A stretch of 64,000 nt of DNA, taken from positions 1,364,001-1,428,000 of the forward strand of contig JACKQL020000002.1 in NCBI GenBank assembly GCA_018296165.2, read 5' to 3'. The stretch is from Termitomyces sp. T153. Taxonomy: Eukaryota; Basidiomycota; Agaricomycetes; Agaricales; Lyophyllaceae. The stretch's first letter is position 1; every line of letters starts with the position of its first letter. A program made the position numbers and the translations under genes. Below are positions 10,243 to 21,311 of this stretch, piece after piece. The notes below the pieces were generated by a model. That model searched no databases, had not been told where the DNA came from, and saw only the letters and a list, made by a program, of their open reading frames with translations.

Positions 10243-12290
10243 ATGTCTTCCAATCTTGCTGCCCAGCTTGACAAGCATGCCATGGCCCAGGTCTTCCTTA
10301 ATTGGGCTGACTGCTGCCTGTCTGTTGCTCATGCATTGTTGGCAACAAAGCCTTGTTTGGCAGTTACCACCATTTTTCAACTTTGGCTTCATTGGTTCAA
10401 GACAGCTAGTAGTGGGTTGGAGTGGGCAGAGTTGGCAACTGTTGACAAGAAGTGTCAGCAGTTGTATAAACAATATAAGGGAGAGAATTGGATTTGACCA
10501 TTTGACAAGCATTTTGTAAGTTCTTCTTTACTTCCTCTTAGCAACATAATTAACTAGTTCACTAGGCTTTTGTTCCAGATTCATTGGAGTTCTTGATGGA
10601 AGATTTGGCAGTTGGCATGACAGTAATTGCTGACAACATTGCTAGAACTAGTGACTCTGCTAAGGTAACTTCAGCTTTTTGAGGACTTGTTGCCAAATGA
10701 CCAGTTCTGTTTCCAGCACCCTCCTCATGAATTGGTAGTGACAATGGGTGTGGAGCAGAGTGAGAGCCATAGAGGCATCATTAGCATGAATTGAGGGGAC
10801 ATTGGGGAGGCTGGGCCCTCAACTCCCAAGCATGCAGCTGGCAGCATTGCTAAGGGGTTGGCAACATTGCCAAGAGTGGCAACAACCCCAAAAAGCAAGG
10901 GAAAGGAGAAGAGCAAGGCTAGAAAGGAGGAAGAGGAAGAAATCAAAGTGAGTCCTCATTCTTTTGCTAATTCTTGGCAGTCTTTGCTAACATTACCTCA
11001 GGAACTTGCTGAAGATAGCTTTACTGACAAGTGCTTGGCAGCTCTCCTTCATTGGCAAAAGGCATCAACAGTGGTGGACATGGGTATAGGAGCCAGAGTT
11101 GTGTTGAAGAAGGTGAAGGGAAAGTTGATGGTGTTGCTAGCCAAGCAACAAGCATTTAGGTAAGAGCAAGGAGCAGTAAGTCTTCTGGCACTTTTTGCTA
11201 TACTTTTCACTAACAACTGTTCTTAGTGTGAAAACTGCTGGGCCAAGAATGACTCAGAGGGCTGCTGGTACCCAACTGGGGCCCAGCCCTGCTATTGCTG
11301 CAACAGTACAAGGAAGAGCTGCTTGCACAGTGGGAAGTCATTAAGGAGTACTAGTAGGAAGTTTGCCAAGAGGATCGCAGCAAAGGTGGCCTCAATTCAG
11401 CAAGCACAGGCATTTGTGGAGCAGCAGCAAGAGTTGGCAAAGAAGGGCAAGCCCATCCAGGTCAGGCATTCCAGCTTGCTCCTGCCAACATTGCAGGATG
11501 GGTCAACAGTTGTAGGCAACAAGGTCACTAAGGGCAAGTGACAAGAGAAGAGCAAGGAGGTGGTGGAGAGTAAAGACAATGGTAGCAACAGGAAGGCAAT
11601 GGCAGTAGTGATGACGATGTGCCCCTGGCCCATAAACAATCTGCAAGTCCAGCATCTGTTACTAGCACTAAGCAACCAAGGACTGTTGCTAGTGAGAAGG
11701 GAAATAAGGAGACTGAGAATGTGGAGATGAAGGAGAAGACTCTCTTGGTAACAATCGCTGAGGTGGAGCCAGCAGTTAGTGGAGAGGAAGTTGAGGGCAA
11801 GGAAGAAGTGGAAGTGGAGGCAATAGACATGGATGAGGGTGAGGACAAGGATGACAAGGATGAGGAGAGGACCAGATGAAGGGTAAGTGATCTCATTCAC
11901 TAGTCTTCTTTCACTAATAGTTTTGCTAGAGGACCTGGAGCAGCACTCCACTGCAACAGGTCAACAACAACAAATTGGAGTGGCTGGGTGAGGACCTGGC
12001 TTGGCCAACACTGCTAAAAGTCAGCTATGTTACTATGGAGGTACAACAAGAGGGTGGCTGGAGTGGAGAGGCAGTTTGGGAGAGAAATGGAAATGGCCAA
12101 GGAGGAGTTGTTGGAGGTGAGGGCCAGGTTTGCTGTCACCAAGCAATTGCTAGCAACTCTGGTGGGATATCAAGGCAACTGCTAGGCATTCTTGGCCTGG
12201 CAGGAGGAGAACAATATTGGCAAGGAGGACTGGGAGGAGGAAGAGATGGAGGAGCTTCCTAGCAACAACACTAACCTCAATGCCTAGTGA
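10243..12290 (+). pseudogene. opposite-strand gene of G3: Zn2Cys6-like cluster, coiled coil
   Basis: A multi-exon gene runs against G3 pol. It starts at ATG 10243 (MSSNLAAQLDKHAMAQVFLN) after a CT-rich leader. Exon 1 ends near 10513 at GTAAGT; an in-frame TGA just before fits a former CGA. Later pieces give PDSLEFLMEDLAVGMTVIAD, a Lys/Glu-rich segment (KSKGKEKSKARKEEEEEIK) and ELAEDSFTDKCLAALLHWQK. An intron at 10948-11001 has the branch motif TGCTAAC. After a GTAAGT intron ending at 11226, six cysteines appear at 11227-11322: CENC-x8-C-x8-CYCC-x6-C. Then come an IQQAQAFVEQQQELAKKGK helix, an acidic stretch (11750-11870) and a coiled-coil end (~12080-12287). Several stops mark decay. The function is unknown. 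Confidence 0.55.
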
Positions 12291-12344
12291 CTGTTGCCCT
12301 CCTGTACATATAATTTACTTAATATTGTATGAACACAGACTAGC

Positions 12345-12399
12345 CCCCTTAAGGGGCTTCATAGCTTTTTAAACTTCATAGATTGGCCCCCTTAAGGGG
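12345..12399. repeat. pair of CCCCTTAAGGGG palindromes after the opposite-strand gene
   Basis: Two perfect 12-bp palindromes, at 12345-12356 and 12388-12399, each flanked by extra G/C (TAGCCCCCTTAAGGGGCTT and GGCCCCCTTAAGGGGCCC). They lie just past the last coding codons. The same arrangement recurs at 25099-25142 after a related gene end, so it belongs to the 3' untranslated part of this gene family. Confidence 0.7.
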
Positions 12400-12999
12400 C
12401 CCAAGAAAATGTTATTATATCAAAAAAAGAAAAATAAGATCAAAAGCAAAGTATAAGCAAAATCAAATGAGTCATTATGCACTGGTAACTGTTGCTTAAT
12501 GCTAGTGACAATGGAGGAAATGCTCAGTAAATCATTATGGCATGAAAACCCCCAGAGGCATGCCAAATGCTAGCAACAAACAGCAAAGGGCAGCATCAAA
12601 AACAAGAGAATAGTAAAGAGAATGTCTGTAAAGAGCTTTTTAAACAATTGTAATGCAAATAAAGAATAGCAAATGAAAAGACTTAATGTTTTGTAAGGTA
12701 TTTTGACAGTTTTTCTGAATACTAGCAAAGGGTATAGTGAGACAAGATGCCAAGTCAAGAAAGATTGCTAAGCTTAGCAAAAGGGGTGTTTTTAGTTTTC
12801 TTTGCTAGCATCATCACCAGTGTCATCATTGTCTACAAGGTCAGTTTGCTTTAATTCATGGAGTCAAGAAGTGTTGATGTCAAATGTGTTGCTAGGCATT
12901 GAGATGTGTTCTCTAGCAAAATAAGGTACCAAGTGAAAGGCTGCTATGGGACAATGCAATACTGAGCCATCTAGTTCACAAAGGATGTAAGCACTGCCA
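12400..12999. other. non-coding interval in G3
   Basis: AT-rich sequence with many GCTAGCAA-like strings, between the opposite-strand gene and the integrase C-terminus. No frame was recognised. Confidence 0.35.
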
Positions 13000-14245
13000 T
13001 GGTTACAAGAGATTATCACCAGAGGGCCTAGGTATCAAGGCTTCATCTTTATGTTATGTGTTACTTCAATCTTAGTGTTCCTTATCAGTAAGAGGTTGCC
13101 AGCTTGGAAGTTGTAGTCATGAATCATAGCAGCATGATCTGCTTCAAAGCAAATGGCAGCTAAGCAACAAGCACTAAGAACATTCTTGTGAAGGTGGTCA
13201 AGGTCCTCTTAGCAATGCTGAAGGTCTATTGCTTAGCAGGTTATGAGGTTGGTTGTTGATAAGAATGAGTTTGGCAGTGGTTGCAAGTATATCACTTTAA
13301 CTATGTTGGCAGGCAGCAAAGAATGGATACCAGTCATTGCATAGTAAGGGGAACAGCCCATTTGTTTACAAACTGTAACACATTCTGACCAAAAGACTGC
13401 ATAAGTAGCTGTACTCCACCTAGACTGATCACCATCAACTGCTTTGAAGAATGCTTGGTGAACATCAAAGTGAGGTTGCTTGACTATACCATTAGCATGC
13501 TTATTGTATCCTGAGATCCAAATATGATGCAAGTTGTACTTCTTTGCTAAGTAAGTGTGATGGCTTTTAGGATTGTAGGTCCATTGTTGGTAACAATTTT
13601 GCTAAGAGCTCCCCAACAACAAATGATGTCCTCATACAACTACTTGGCAATGGCTTCAGTGTTCTCTCTAGTGAGCATGTGAAACTCAGAGTAATGAGTC
13701 AGCAAACAGCATCCTTGGATAATATACTTGAACTTATTAGAGGGTGGCATGAACATGGTGTCAATGTATATCTTGCTGAACAAGGGTGCTGGTGTAGCCA
13801 CAGTCAGCAGAATAAGAACTTTGATTGTCTGATGTACCTGGCAGAGGTGGCAAGTATGAATGTACCACACAATATTAGCGCTAACTTGAGGCCACCAAAA
13901 GTGTTCTAGGAGAGCTGAGCAGGTAGCAAAAAGTCCTCTATGTCCCAAGTCATCATGCATGGCTTTCAAAACTTGTAAGCAATTGTCAGTAAGAACAAAC
14001 AGCTTGTGGGCACCATCTCTGTTTCATTGCCAAAGCTTGCTGCCAGCAATAAAGAACATTGATGTATAGTGAATGAAGGTGGCATACTCATTGTTGCTAA
14101 GGCCTTTGGGTCTGACAAGGTTGTTAAGCCATTTCTTGACTAATAACATGCAGGTGTCACTAGCAATAGCCTTAGCACTGCAGGGTACATTGTTATAGGT
14201 GGTGGTGCCATCATCACAAAGAGGCTGAATGTTGTCACTGTTTGC
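13000..14245 (-). pseudogene. integrase of gypsy G3, decayed
   Basis: On the minus strand an HHCC zinc finger reads HDDLGHRGLFATCSALLEHF, WWPQVSANIVWYIHTCHLCQ. The catalytic core follows: KIYIDTMFMPPSNKFKYIIQ with the first Asp, then WGALSKIVTNNGP where families have 'TDNG', so the second Asp appears as Asn. The C-terminal part (13000-13530) is broken by stops but still gives GWYYTAVYAVFW-like segments. In an active element it would insert the cDNA. The missing Asp and the stops mean it is dead. Confidence 0.7.
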
Positions 14246-14246
14246 T

Positions 14247-16060
14247 AGTCATGAGGGATCACTATCATTGCTAACAAAAGTTGCTAAGGGCTGGAGAGGT
14301 GGGAACTCAACAAGAGGGGGTAATCTACATGAAGCAGTAGATACTTGGCAAAGAAGCGGTAGCAGCAGCTGGACTTGGTGAATGAAGCTGTGCAAGCAAT
14401 TGATCCAATCCTTGTAAATAGAGTTGTTGCTATTGTTGGGAAGAGGGTTGCTAGGCTGAAGTGGATGTTGCAAAAGACCATCAGGGCCATGGAAAGTACC
14501 TTTAATGTGAATGAGCTCAAAGTGAAACATCAATATTGCCATGATCCAGCAGTTCATGCTAGCAGAGGGCTGTGTCAGGTTCCGCTGACCTCGGGGGCTC
14601 AGCTGCACTGGGCGAGTCCTTACTAGGCGGGCGTGATTCCCCTGCATTGGAAACCGAACACTCGAAGACATTCCGGGCCCTGGTGGCTTGCGCGGGTAGC
14701 TGGGGAGATGTGATCCAGACAGATCCGGGAAGGTCCGGAGAAGTCGGATTGTGGGGAAACGAGACAGTCTTGGCGGGGTTCAGGCAGAAGGCCGTACGGG
14801 AGATTTGCAGAAGCAAGGGAGTAGGTGGCTGTGTGATCAATGGGGACGGAGCCGGGGTTTGATGGGAGATCATTTGGAGCTGATGGAGTCCGGGACCGAG
14901 CGAAGAGTGAGGTTTGGGCCTGGTAAAGGAGTGTCGGGGTTCGTAATCGTAATCGCGGAGTTCGTGAGGTCGTTAGGGTTGATGGAGACTTGGGCACAAT
15001 GGTCTGACGGAGTCACCAAGACAGCGTCGGACGAGACAATATGGAACAGGAGTAGATTCAAGTGGAGATACGAAACGATAGCAAGAGCGGTAACGAGATG
15101 GAGACAAGACAAGGCCGGGAGACTGAGATAAGACCGGGAGACTGAGATAAGACCGGGAGACTGAGAGTAAGGAGAATGGGACACGAAACACGAAACACAA
15201 AAAGGAAACAATCAGACCATAGGTAACGTTAAGCAATATCAAGACTAGAGTACGAAGAGCTACTCGATGACTTATATACTGACTACCGGAGGACTTTGGG
15301 GTACGTCGGCTGTGGCGGCGGGGCTTGGCGGGGCTTGACGGAGTGGGCGGGTGTCGGTTGTGATCGAAGATCATGCTGTGCTGATACGTTGATGGGATCA
15401 TTGGAGAATGCGGGTTGCCCCGAGGTTGTCGTGATACTCCGGAATAGGTCGGGGGAAGCAGGGTGTTGAGTTAATGATGGGTGGCAAAGATCAGGAACAG
15501 CGGGGGTGGTTCTCGGGGTTCGGGAAGCCCAGGGTAAGTGTCAGTGGCTGCGGGGCAGGCACCGAAGTTGGCCAGGGGGCCGTTGGAGTTAGCCGGGGAG
15601 GCATCGGAGTTAGCCGAAGTAGGTGCGGGGCATGGGCGGAAGTTCGGCGGAGCGTAGGGGGTCCCTTTGGGGGTTCGGGGAGTTGATGGACGATGTGCGG
15701 GGTTTCGGGGAACGGGTCGTGACAGGCTGGATGTCAGGGTTCTGTAGCATTCCCTTGATATAGCAAGCATTGACTTCAATAATGAGGTTCCTAATGCCTA
15801 TAAGGTACATTTGCAAAGCTTGAAGTGCTTGATATAGTCCATAGAGTTCCAACTTGAGCTGACTGAATCTAGCCTCTCTGTTGTTAAGCATAATTGACTC
15901 AAAGTGGTTGTAGTGATGTTTCTTGTGGTTCTCACTAGTGCACTGGCAAAGGTAGTAACCAACAGCAATATATGAAGTGTCAACCGCTAAGATGACTGGG
16001 TCAGGCAATTCATAGTCAATAGGAACTAGGGGCTTAGCATCTTGTAAAACCTTGACAAGG
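14247..16060 (-). pseudogene. RNase H of gypsy G3, split by a solo LTR
   Basis: The N-terminal part (15725-16010, minus) reads PDPVILAVDTSYIAVGYYLC and SQLKLELYGLYQALQALQMY, then IKGMLQNPDIQP. After the 1152-bp solo LTR and its repeated GGCTG, the domain continues as SASMNCWIMAILMFHFELIH, IKGTFHGPDGL. Removing the LTR and one GGCTG copy restores the frame of the domain, which proves the insertion came later. This is the RNase H used to degrade the RNA template. Confidence 0.75.
14573..15724 (-). mobile_element. solo LTR, young, with GGCTG target duplication
   Basis: The 1152-bp element starts TGTCAGGTTCC and ends GGGTCGTGACA (TG/CA ends; in LTR orientation TGTCACGACCC...GAACCTGACA). GGCTG at 14568-14572 and GGCTG at 15725-15729 form a perfect 5-bp target site duplication inside the RNase H of G3. 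A TATATAAG box is present (complement near 15271-15280). Unlike everything around it, it is rich in CpG. Diverged relatives in the window are at 21312-22370, 22371-23270 and ~61140-62171. Most likely it is left after recombination between the two LTRs of a gypsy insertion. Confidence 0.92.
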
Positions 16061-16073
16061 TCTTGCTGAGCAT

Positions 16074-16950
16074 TTATCTAATCTGGGTCAAACTCAAAGG
16101 GGATGCCAACACAAGTTTTGTTAAGTTGTTGGCATGATGAGTGAAATTCTTGATGAAAATCCTAAGAACTCCAACTGTACCCAGAAAGGCTTGGACTTCT
16201 GGTAGCAACTTGCAAGGACCACAGCACTCAAGTAGGGCTAAACAACTTTTGTCAGGGATTTGACTGCTAGGCATGCAAATGTGGCCAAGGATCTTGAAGG
16301 TCAGGGCACATAAAACAAGCTTGTGACCTGAGAAGGTGCCACCACAATACTTCATCCACTGGAGAATCCTGTTAAGAAGTTCAAAGAACTCCCATGGCAC
16401 TAAGCAAATGTTTGGGTTAGCAGGATGCTTAGCAGGAATACTGTTAACAATTTTCTAGTCCTTGGGTCCTTTAGCACCAATGTCATCAATAAAACTGAGT
16501 ATGTTATGGGGGATTTCTGGCTGTGATATGAAGGTAATATCATCATGGAATATTGGCACAGAATTGGTCCAACCCATTGGTAAGGTTACTAAGCAAAGAG
16601 CACCAAAAGAAGTCTGAAATGTCATTAAGTCATGTGAGGTGGGGTCAATAAGTTGCTCATCATAGCCAACATAGAGATTGAGTGTGGTGCCACAGATGCA
16701 TCCAGCAAAGGATTCAGCAACATGATCTGGGAAAGGTGGCACTCCAGAATGGCAAATGGTGACATGGTTTAGCAGCTCTAGACTGTGTACAATCCTGAGC
16801 TTACCATTTTTCTTGAGGATACAAAACCATTGCAAGTGATAAGTGGAGTTTGAGGGTTGATAGATGCCAGCCTTGATTTTGTTGTGAATGATTTCACAAA
16901 CTTCTTTCTCTAGGCCTGGGGGTATGGGGCAATTGTGCTGAACCTATGTG
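16074..16950 (-). pseudogene. reverse transcriptase of gypsy G3, decayed
   Basis: On the minus strand: LQWFCILKKNGKLRIVHSLE (family 'W.F...KK.GKLRIVHDLQ'), GCICGTTLNLYVGYDEQLID, FGALCLVTLPMGWTNSVPIF, then the catalytic box FIDD in NILSFIDDIGAKGP (usual FIDD/YIDD). The thumb follows: GGTFSGHKLVLC, LPEVQAFLGTVGVLRIFIKN and FTHHANNLTKLV. One stop lies between the catalytic box and the thumb (near 16455). It makes cDNA from element RNA when intact. Confidence 0.8.
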
Positions 16951-17639
16951 AGGAATTGTCAGTATGTGTACAGGCAGAAAGAAGTCAGGGCACAAGCTTC
17001 CTCATTTAGAATCTTTCCAAGCAAAAGCCTTTTCTTGTTTGGTAACCATGTCAACAAGAACATTGATTTTGTCAGTAGTGAGAAAGCCTGTGTCATGGTC
17101 TTTGATGAGTTTTGCTTGACATTTGCTAGTGAATTGCTGTGTTGGAATGAATGGTAGCAGATTTGGGTCAAGTGGTGGCATTGTTGCTAGTGGGTTGCCA
17201 ATAATGTGTTGCTTGATTCAAAAGTCTTCACTAACATGGCCGGCAACTGGTTTGGTCTTTATAGTGACAGGCTTGTACTTCTTCTTTACCTGGACACCTT
17301 TCTGTTTAGCAGGTTTGTTAGCAACAAATTGAGCAGGGAAAGGGGTGTTAATGTAAATGGGGGTAGTGTCTGTATTGCTTATATCAATAAAGTCTGTCCA
17401 AGAATCAAAGAGTTAGAACTGTCAGTGGAAACAAGATAAGAACAAGGGAGTAACAAAAAATCAGAAAGGTTGCTGGCAGTAGCATAAAGATATGCTAGGG
17501 CTGGGTTTGTCTGTGTGGAGGAATCTGTAAGTACAATGTCTTTATCCAAATTGCAAGAAGCTATACAAGTTGCTAGACCAGTTGAATGATCATAGCTTAT
17601 AATGACCACTGTGTCACTATCATCATCATTAATGTCTTC

Positions 17640-18480
17640 AGCAATGAAAGCAGTGGGGTGCTTCCATTTTGAAGCAAATGTTTTGGCAAATGTTTTGTTT
17701 TGATTTACCATGTGAAAAAGTTGGAATTGTGTGCTGCATGCCAGTGTTGGGGTCCATGATGGTAATTGTAGTCTCAACATTGCTAAGGGTATTGACCACA
17801 CTTTGAGTTAATACATCAAAAGGGTGTCTGAGGAGAATGTTGTAGGTGGAGGACCATAAAATGTGAATTTGCAGATAAACTGTGATATCGCCAATGGTGC
17901 AAGGAACATTGCAAGCAAGTCCTAGCAATCAATCCATTGTGCCATTAGTGCTCTGCATATTCAAAACAATGCTGGGGTTGTAAGATAATCCAAGGTCACT
18001 AGCAATTTCTGCAGACATCAAAATGATCTGGGAGCTACTGTCAATGATGCATTCTACTTCCTCTTTGTTATCAATTAGCATCATAACAGAATGAAGCAAC
18101 TGGGAATCCTTAGCAACAGTGAGCACCACAGGCTCTTCTCCAAGGAGCAGCAAATCAATATAAGCTTCAATGGGGTCAACAGATGCAAGTGGAGCCTTAA
18201 CTGATATAAGTCCATTAGCAGTAGCAGCATTGGATCCTAGCAAAAACTGGGGTTCTTGAATAGTGAAAGTTGGCAAAATATCTTCAAAAATGTTGCTAGG
18301 GTCCTGTACTGTATTAGTGCTAGCTCCTACAAGTTGCTTGGGTGTAACAGCTGCCCTGAATTGATTCCTAATGTCCTGTGATACTGAGCAAAGCTTGCTA
18401 ACTGAGACCATGACCTTTGTGCTTAAAACCCATTCAAAAACCACTTTAGACTGCTTGATGTCATAAATAGGTGGCATAGT
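17640..18480 (-). pseudogene. aspartic protease of gypsy G3, decayed
   Basis: Read on the minus strand, the open frames 17929-18477 and 17638-17928 give the protease: VECIIDSSSQIILMSAEIAS, where the active-site DSG appears as DSS, then NPSIVLNMQSTNGTMD, a stop, LACNVPCTIGDITVYLQIHI, and YNILLRHPFDVLTQSVVNTL (family 'YDVLLGRPFD..T'). It would cut gag-pol. The Gly to Ser change in the active site and one stop make it inactive. Upstream, between gag and protease, is a low-complexity Ala/Pro segment. Confidence 0.65.
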
Positions 18481-18899
18481 TTGATGTGCACCAGCATTGG
18501 ACCTGTCAGGAGCAGCAAAATTCCTATTAGTGGGTGGGGCATAGCAACCAGGGATGCCAGAAAATGGGTGAACTGGAGGCTGAGCAACAGTTTCCTTAGC
18601 AATAGGCAGTTGTTTGTTAGCAACAGATCATTCAGGTGCTTTGCCTTTGTCTGCAGGCTTAGCAGCAGGAGCTGGTACCAAATCCCCTTCTGAAGTTGCT
18701 GGAGTGTCACTAGTCAAGGGTGTCACCTTGGGGGTATTGTTTGCTGGTTGATATGCTGCATGAGGAACTTGTACACTGTCAAATTTGTTGCCAGGTCACC
18801 TAAGTGCAAACAGTTCTTGTTCCAAAGCCTCAATCCATTCTTCTTTGCTTAGTGCTTGGCCCATAGCAACATCCTGTTGCATTACCTCATGAATTAGCA

Positions 18900-20223
18900 A
18901 CTGCTGCATTGCTGCTTAATCTGGGTCCAGGTTAGCATTGGAAGAAAGTCTGCCAGTAACAATTTGTCTTGGGGCACCAGATGGTAATATAATCTTGCCT
19001 TCAGCATTACAACAGATCTTACCCTGTTGAATCATGTGCTCCATCTTGATGCAAGTGCCATGGACCATGGTATGACCTGTTTTGCCACAGAAGTGGCAAG
19101 TGCTGCTAGTGAACTGTTGGTGGGGCTGAGCATTGTTAGTGGTCAAGAGGGCTTCCAGACATTCCAAGGCACTGATGATCACTGTGGTTGTTGCTAACTC
19201 AAGGATCTCTCACTTGGGTGTAGGTGATAATGGAATTGGTGCATTAGCAATTGGCAATGACAAAGTGATACTGCTGGTGCCATTGCTGGTCTTGGTCATA
19301 GAGGTGTCTGTGCCCTTTAAAACCCATTAAGCACCTTTGAAAACTTGGTCAATGTCATAGGAGTCCTCAGGATGTTGGTCAGGGAGCATAATTTCAAGCC
19401 AGTAAACAATTTTGGACCATAGCAATGTGGGGATACCTTGCTGAAAAATATGATGTTCCTTGTTGCAATAGAGTTTGCCATTAGTAAGAAGCTACCTGGC
19501 AATACACTGGAAGTCTCAGTAGTAGTCAGAAAATCTGCCCAAAGTCGCTAAGCCACTGTTGAAGGTCTGGTTGACAAGTTGTTTGAGATCACCAAGGTTG
19601 TAATGAGCACTAGCATCAGCACCAGGGTACAACCTGAGCACTGCCACCTTCCATTCCTGGTATGTGTAGGGCTGAGGTGCATTGTTGCCAATAGTAATGT
19701 TGTCACCAAATTCCAGTAAGCCAAGCCAAGTTTCCGCCATGTTGTAGGAAACATATCAAGCTGCATATTCCTTTTTCTGGGTATTGTCAGCAATGCCACA
19801 GTCAGCAAAAAGGTATTCCAGCTCTTTGAAGTACTGAGGTAATTTCCTGGGACAACTCTCATCCCACTTAAGTGCAATAGTGTTGTTGTGCAGCAGCATT
19901 CTAGCACACCAAGCAGCAGGGTCATTGTTCATATTAGCTATTGTTGTTATTGGTGGAAGAGGGTTAATTGACAATGATGGGATAGAGTGGGCTTCTGGGA
20001 AGAAAATAGAGTTGGTAGGAGTTAGAGATGAAAGGGGTGCATTGAGAAAGCTTTCAATGAAGGTGCCTGGGAAGTTGGCAAGGATTTTGCTAATGTTACA
20101 AAGGTTCCTAGCAGTTTCAAGTTTGTTGGCAAGGGGTTGAGTTTGAGTTGCTGGCAAAGAGTTCTGCAGAGTCAACAAAGAGGACTGGAGGAGTTCACTA
20201 AAGGTTTTCAAGCAAAATTTCAC
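18900..20223 (-). pseudogene. gag of gypsy G3, decayed
   Basis: The reading starts at ATG 20223 (MKFCLKTFSELLQSSLLTLQ). Further segments are WCARMLLHNNTIALKWDESC, YFKELEYLFADCGIADNTQK, then after a stop ETWLGLLEFGDNITIGNNAP and VAVLRLYPGADASAHYNLGD and FNSGLATLGRFSDYY, typical of the Agaricomycete gag family with a W..F...F..LYPG core. A zinc knuckle CHFCGKTGHTMVHGTC lies near 19045-19095, followed by the KIILPSGAPRQI segment that commonly comes after it. Four stops interrupt it. Confidence 0.7.
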
Positions 20224-20262
20224 TTGAGCTCTGGTTTCTGGTGGAATGGTTAACTATAATTC

Positions 20263-20282
20263 CCTCACAATGGGCTCCAAAA
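20263..20282 (-). other. possible primer binding site of G3
   Basis: Just inside the 5' LTR the element strand reads TTTTGGAGCCCATTGTGAGG. TGGAGCCC may pair with a tRNA 3' end (CCA), but I could not match a specific tRNA. Confidence 0.3.
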
Positions 20283-21274
20283 TGATGTGCTCCTATGCTG
20301 CCTAGTGCCATGCAAGAAACCTAAAAAGAGAACCTAACACTAGTCACTAAATAGGGTAGCTGGCAGTGAAAAGCTAATAATGAGGGCAAGTCAGTAATTA
20401 TCCCAGAGAACAAGAGCAAGTAGTGTGTGGACTGAAGGAGAAGTGATGACAAAAGACTGAAATAGAGACAAATGCAAACTAGTTGCTAGCCATAGTCACT
20501 AGTGTTGCTAAGTCAAAATAAACACTAAGGGCACCTGCAATTGGTACCACACAAAGTTGTAGTCAAAGTTGGCAAGACTGTTGCTAAGCTGTTATTGACA
20601 GTGAGTGGGAGAGAAAGAGCAAAGTGAAATCTCAAGCTGGTAAGCTTAGAGAGAGAGGGGGGGAACTGTACTCTGTTGTTTGATGATGTGGTCTCTATGT
20701 ACATGTACAGGCAGTATTTATACTGTTCATAAGTATAGTATGGGAAAAGAAATCATAGTTGCCACTAGTGACAGCATCTGCCAAAGTATTTATGATACAG
20801 ACAAGGTGTCAATCTATAACCAAGTGAAAAAAAATAAGCAAAGTCGATGTAATGCATAAAGGTAATCAATTGCAAGAAAAGAGCGAGTCCAATGTCAATA
20901 CCTGAAGTGTAAACACCATTCAAGTATGTTTGTAAGCTTGACAAGAAAAATGATAAGTAAGAAATCACATGACTATCAATATATCCAATTTTGGTGGCAA
21001 AAAGCTGTGTTGTCACCCAGAAAGTCACTGGTGATTGTTGCTAATAAAGGTCTTGGCCTTGTTGTTCTAGACCCAAAGTCCAGACTCCACATGATATGGC
21101 TTGTGATTGATAAGTCTTATGGTCACTAAAATCCTGTGCAAAATCTATGTCATTCCAGACTTTGTGGCTAGGCCTCATGTGCTGAGTGTTGTGACTTGTG
21201 CCAAGTCAAACTAATCAGCTGCTGTCCAGTCAGAAATGCCAAAAATGGTGCTCAGCAACAAGTGGGTCTTATCA
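20283..21274 (-). repeat. 5' LTR of gypsy G3
   Basis: This is a 992-bp copy of the 3' LTR at 9086-10068, in the same orientation, TG to CA. Compared with that copy it has a short ACATGT duplication near 20699-20706 and scattered transitions. On its outer side G2 sequence resumes (CTATGCCTCAAGGG). Confidence 0.9.
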
Positions 21275-21311
21275 CTATGCCTCAAGGGTCTTGATGCTGA
21301 AGGGGGGGTGA

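Larger units (their letters stand above)
9086..21274 (-). mobile_element. gypsy retrotransposon G3, nearly complete, 12.2 kb
   Basis: Two long direct repeats (9086-10068 and 20283-21274) bound internal DNA that, on the minus strand, reads gag, protease, RT, RNase H, integrase in that order, which is Ty3/gypsy. LTRs begin TG and end CA in element orientation (TGATAAGACCCAC...AGCACATCA). A purine tract AGGGGAGGA lies immediately before the 3' LTR (complement of 10069-10077). Between integrase and that tract lies an opposite-strand gene (10243-12290). A younger solo LTR splits RNase H. No 5-bp target duplication is visible (CCCAC on the left, CTATG on the right). The two LTRs differ by many substitutions and small indels, so the insertion is old. 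Confidence 0.85.

Noticed and set aside
12345..12399. Bacterial-type terminators
   Set aside because: The palindromes lack a loop and a T-run and occur in a eukaryotic intron-containing gene.
14572..15401. Several 90-140 aa frames inside the solo LTR
   Set aside because: They arise from CpG-rich LTR sequence and lack known domains; the TG/CA ends and GGCTG duplication explain the region.
9081..21279. Target site duplication for G3
   Set aside because: CCCAC and CTATG on the two sides do not match; shifting the LTR start does not help.
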